Shown piece after piece: positions 8,727-10,279 of a stretch of DNA of 10,279 nt. The position numbers and the translations under genes were made by a program. The notes under the pieces are model-generated. The model did no database searches. It worked only from the letters and a program-made list of their open reading frames with translations, and was not told the DNA's origin. The first letter of the stretch is position 1; every line of letters starts with the position of its first letter. Source of the stretch: Methylococcaceae bacterium (GTDB taxonomy: Bacteria > Pseudomonadota > Gammaproteobacteria > Methylococcales > Methylomonadaceae); contig PMDM01000221.1 in NCBI GenBank assembly GCA_003155565.1, positions 2,409 through 12,687 of the forward strand. Direction: 5' to 3'.

Positions 8727-8755
8727 ATTGGCTAGCAAACAACACATCAGCCAAT
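8727..8755. repeat. 7-bp inverted repeat upstream of purL
   Basis: ATTGGCT (8727-8733) and AGCCAAT (8749-8755) are perfect inverted repeats separated by 15 nt, in the gap between bamC and purL. The site lies just upstream of the candidate purL -10 region, a position that would suit an operator. It does not match the E. coli PurR box. No T-run follows on either strand, so terminator function is unlikely. It may be chance. Confidence 0.35.
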
Positions 8756-8786
8756 GAAAAACGTACTGAGGTGAATAGTAAAATTC

Positions 8787-8806
8787 AACCCACTTTTGTG
8801 TGAGTT
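8787..8806 (-). terminator. Possible weak terminator after bamC
   Basis: On the minus strand AACTCAC and GTGGGTT form a 7-bp stem (one G-T pair) around the loop ACAAAA, three bases after the bamC stop. GAATTTT follows, which is only a short T-run. The position suits a terminator for the dapA-bamC transcript, but the stem is short and the tail poor. Confidence 0.35.
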
Positions 8807-8809
8807 ATC

Positions 8810-9586
8810 TCACTTTGCCTTATCAGCCAGATCAGCCTTGATGGTATCTGCCAAAACTTTCAACAAACGCAAAGCGGCATCATCATTTAGCATAGGCAAA
8901 TACTCTTCATTCAGGGCAATCACATCGGTTTGCTGTCCGTGTTCTTCCAGTTTGAGCACATATTCCCTGTCATTGATATCGATACCCTTGAAGATGAACA
9001 AAATTTCATCCATAAATGAATCGTCTTTTGTCTTTTTTTCGTCCGGGTCGTATTGGATGGTGATTTGCGCCCGATCATGATTACGTTCCGTGACTTCGAT
9101 AGTATTGCGGCTCAACGCTTTATTGACCACACGCCAAGATTTGGAATACCCAGAACCTAAGCGCAAGCGGCTTTCGCCATCATCGTATTTGATGATTTCG
9201 ACGGACGAAACCGTATCCCGCCCATCGGATTCATCGGCGGATGTCACTTCTGTACTACTCGTTTCTGGAGTGGCGGCTGGCGCTGCTTCTGGAACATTAT
9301 CATCTGAAGCAAAATCCGCAGGTGGTTGACCTGGATTATCTGTACCCGTGCTAGTTTCGCTTCCTTCAAGATTAGCGGCTGGCGGCGAGGCTTTAGAAGC
9401 ACTACCAATAGAAGCACTTCCGGCAGACTGATTCTTCCTTAACTCAGCAGGATAATTAATCAAGGGGATTTCAGTGGTGTACTGGTAATCCCTTTCCTTA
9501 TCGGGAAAATAACTTTGCAAATAGCTGCACCCTGCCAGAACAGCAGAAGTTATACCTAGAAAGAAAAGTCCAAATCTATTTTTCAT
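8810..9586 (-). CDS. bamC: Outer membrane protein assembly factor BamC (lipoprotein), single-domain form
   Basis: BamC is a lipoprotein of the BAM complex that inserts beta-barrel proteins into the outer membrane. The 258-residue product has a lipoprotein signal: basic MKNR, a hydrophobic stretch, then lipobox LAGC with lipidated Cys20. Ser at +2 favours outer-membrane sorting. The segment after it (about 29-50, KERDYQYTTEIPLINYPAEL) resembles the conserved BamC N-terminal region that binds BamD. Residues 52-128 are a low-complexity Ser/Ala/Pro/Asp/Glu linker. One helix-grip-like domain follows (about 129-250, with SKSWRVVNKALSRNTIEV at 148-165). E. coli BamC (344 aa) has two such domains, so the second seems absent here. 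I chose the ATG at 9586, 4 nt after dapA; an in-frame TTG at 9598 would overlap dapA and spoil the short signal peptide. The dapA-bamC order matches E. coli and supports the assignment. Confidence 0.87.
   Translation of the reverse strand: MKNRFGLFFLGITSAVLAGCSYLQSYFPDKERDYQYTTEIPLINYPAELRKNQSAGSASIGSASKASPPAANLEGSETSTGTDNPGQPPADFASDDNVPEAAPAATPETSSTEVTSADESDGRDTVSSVEIIKYDDGESRLRLGSGYSKSWRVVNKALSRNTIEVTERNHDRAQITIQYDPDEKKTKDDSFMDEILFIFKGIDINDREYVLKLEEHGQQTDVIALNEEYLPMLNDDAALRLLKVLADTIKADLADKAK
9394..9421. repeat. Imperfect 15-nt tandem repeat inside bamC
   Basis: TAGAAGCACTACC (9394-9406) and TAGAAGCACTTCC (9409-9421) repeat with a 15-nt period and one mismatch. In the protein this gives GSASI-GSASK (about residues 56-65) within the disordered linker. 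It keeps the frame and looks like a small in-frame duplication lengthening the linker. Confidence 0.75.
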
Positions 9587-9590
9587 AGCG

Positions 9591-10279
9591 TTACACAATA
9601 ATGTCAGCTTGCCGCATGGCTTGCCGTACAGCGTTATAACAATCTTCCGTCAACCAGGTTAACGGCAAGCGAATACCTTTTGCCATCAAGCCCATTTCTG
9701 CCACCGCCCATTTCACCGGAATGGGATTAGCCTGAATAAATAGCTGTTTGTGTAAACCGGCCAATTTATTATCAATGGCTAACGCCGTATCAGCGTCTCC
9801 CTCAATCGCCGCCATAATCATTTCATGCACTAACTTGGGCGCGACATTGCCGGTGACGGTAATCGTACCGTTACCACCAAGCAAGCAACATTCACGGCTG
9901 GTGGCATCATCACCACTATAAATAGCAAAGTCAGAGCCAGCCAAATCCCTTATGATTTTTATTCTGGTCAAATCCCCAGTTGCTTCCTTGACACCGACAA
10001 TATTAGCCAAATGTGATAATCGCCCGACAGTTTCCGGCAACATATCGCAGGCCGTACGCCCAGGGACATTGTATAAAATCTGTGGGATATTAACCGCTTC
10101 ACTAATGGCTTTATAATGAAGGTATAACCCTTCCTGGGTCGGCTTATTGTAGTAAGGCGTTACGATCAGACAGGCATCAGCACCAACCTCTTTTGCCCTG
10201 CGCGTCAAAGTAATCGCTTCAGTGGTAGAGTTTGAACCCGTCCCGGCAATCACAGGAATGCGGCCTCGTGCGTAGTCCA
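9591..10279 (-). CDS. dapA: 4-hydroxy-tetrahydrodipicolinate synthase (5' end outside the window)
   Basis: DapA condenses pyruvate with aspartate semialdehyde, the first committed step of the diaminopimelate/lysine pathway, in the cytoplasm. The visible part is 229 codons plus two bases and runs off the window. The first residues, DYARGRIPVIAGTG, align with E. coli ADGRIPVIAGTG, so the start lies about 64 codons outside. A GTG at 10253 is an internal valine codon (Val73 in E. coli), not the start. Aligned without gaps to the E. coli enzyme (292 aa), the Schiff-base lysine is in VGVKEATG (Lys161) and the catalytic tyrosine in LYNVPGRT (Tyr133). The Arg138 region and the PIPVKWA motif are also present. 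The C-terminus falls at the same length as in E. coli. bamC follows 4 nt after the TAA, so the two are surely cotranscribed. Confidence 0.97.
   Translation of the reverse strand, partial: DYARGRIPVIAGTGSNSTTEAITLTRRAKEVGADACLIVTPYYNKPTQEGLYLHYKAISEAVNIPQILYNVPGRTACDMLPETVGRLSHLANIVGVKEATGDLTRIKIIRDLAGSDFAIYSGDDATSRECCLLGGNGTITVTGNVAPKLVHEMIMAAIEGDADTALAIDNKLAGLHKQLFIQANPIPVKWAVAEMGLMAKGIRLPLTWLTEDCYNAVRQAMRQADIIV

Noticed and set aside
8750..8775. Possible PurR box upstream of purL (ACGTTTTTC on the minus strand)
   Set aside because: Only half of the E. coli consensus is matched and the palindromic partner is missing.
8796..9329. Plus-strand ORFs opposite bamC
   Set aside because: Both are Ser/Arg-rich antisense shadows of bamC without ribosome binding sites or domains.
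9591..10253. GTG at 10253 as the dapA start
   Set aside because: The frame stays open to the window edge, and the codons upstream (ARGRIP) align with DapA; the GTG is an internal valine.
1..10279. tRNA, rRNA, riboswitch, CRISPR, transposase, phage or defence genes
   Set aside because: Both strands were read for such signals; gene density is high and every gap is 175 nt or less, with nothing resembling these classes beyond the palindrome already listed.

Overview
The window looks like an ordinary chromosomal stretch from a gammaproteobacterium. Every supported gene is on the minus strand, so transcription runs from the right end to the left. The proteins read as gammaproteobacterial: a PurL of almost exactly enterobacterial length and motif layout, a dapA-bamC pair as in Escherichia coli, and a YejF-like double ATPase. 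The base composition is moderate. The permease and the small membrane protein remind me of methanotroph (Methylococcales) proteins, but that is recollection and was not tested.

In transcription order: 10279-9591 is dapA (lysine and peptidoglycan precursor synthesis; its 5' end lies outside the window), followed 4 nt later by bamC (outer-membrane assembly lipoprotein, one domain shorter than in E. coli). A 150-nt gap holds a possible weak terminator, an inverted repeat and an AT-rich candidate promoter. Next come purL (8659-4784, purine synthesis), a small three-helix membrane protein of unknown function (4737-4315), a low-molecular-weight protein tyrosine phosphatase (4270-3785) and a dienelactone hydrolase family protein with a strong Shine-Dalgarno site (3761-3042). 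These four are closely spaced and may be partly cotranscribed.

A 175-nt gap (2867-3041) follows. It carries the most striking non-coding element here: a long imperfect palindrome whose two 33-nt arms are each built from three 9-nt units resembling RACACGAAG. Left of it is part of a peptide/nickel-type ABC importer: an enlarged inner-membrane permease (2866-1517), a 79-residue tryptophan-rich DUF2389/TIGR02450 protein overlapping its end (1533-1294), and a YejF-like ATPase with two nucleotide-binding domains (1276 to beyond base 1). No substrate-binding protein or partner permease lies upstream of the permease in this window.

The genes are mostly housekeeping and no intergenic gap exceeds 300 bases. 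I found no RNA genes, CRISPR array, insertion-sequence transposase, phage gene or defence system, and I do not claim a new system. The items most worth a second look are the palindromic repeat at the edge of the apparently incomplete transporter operon, the DUF2389 gene inside that operon, and the single-domain BamC.
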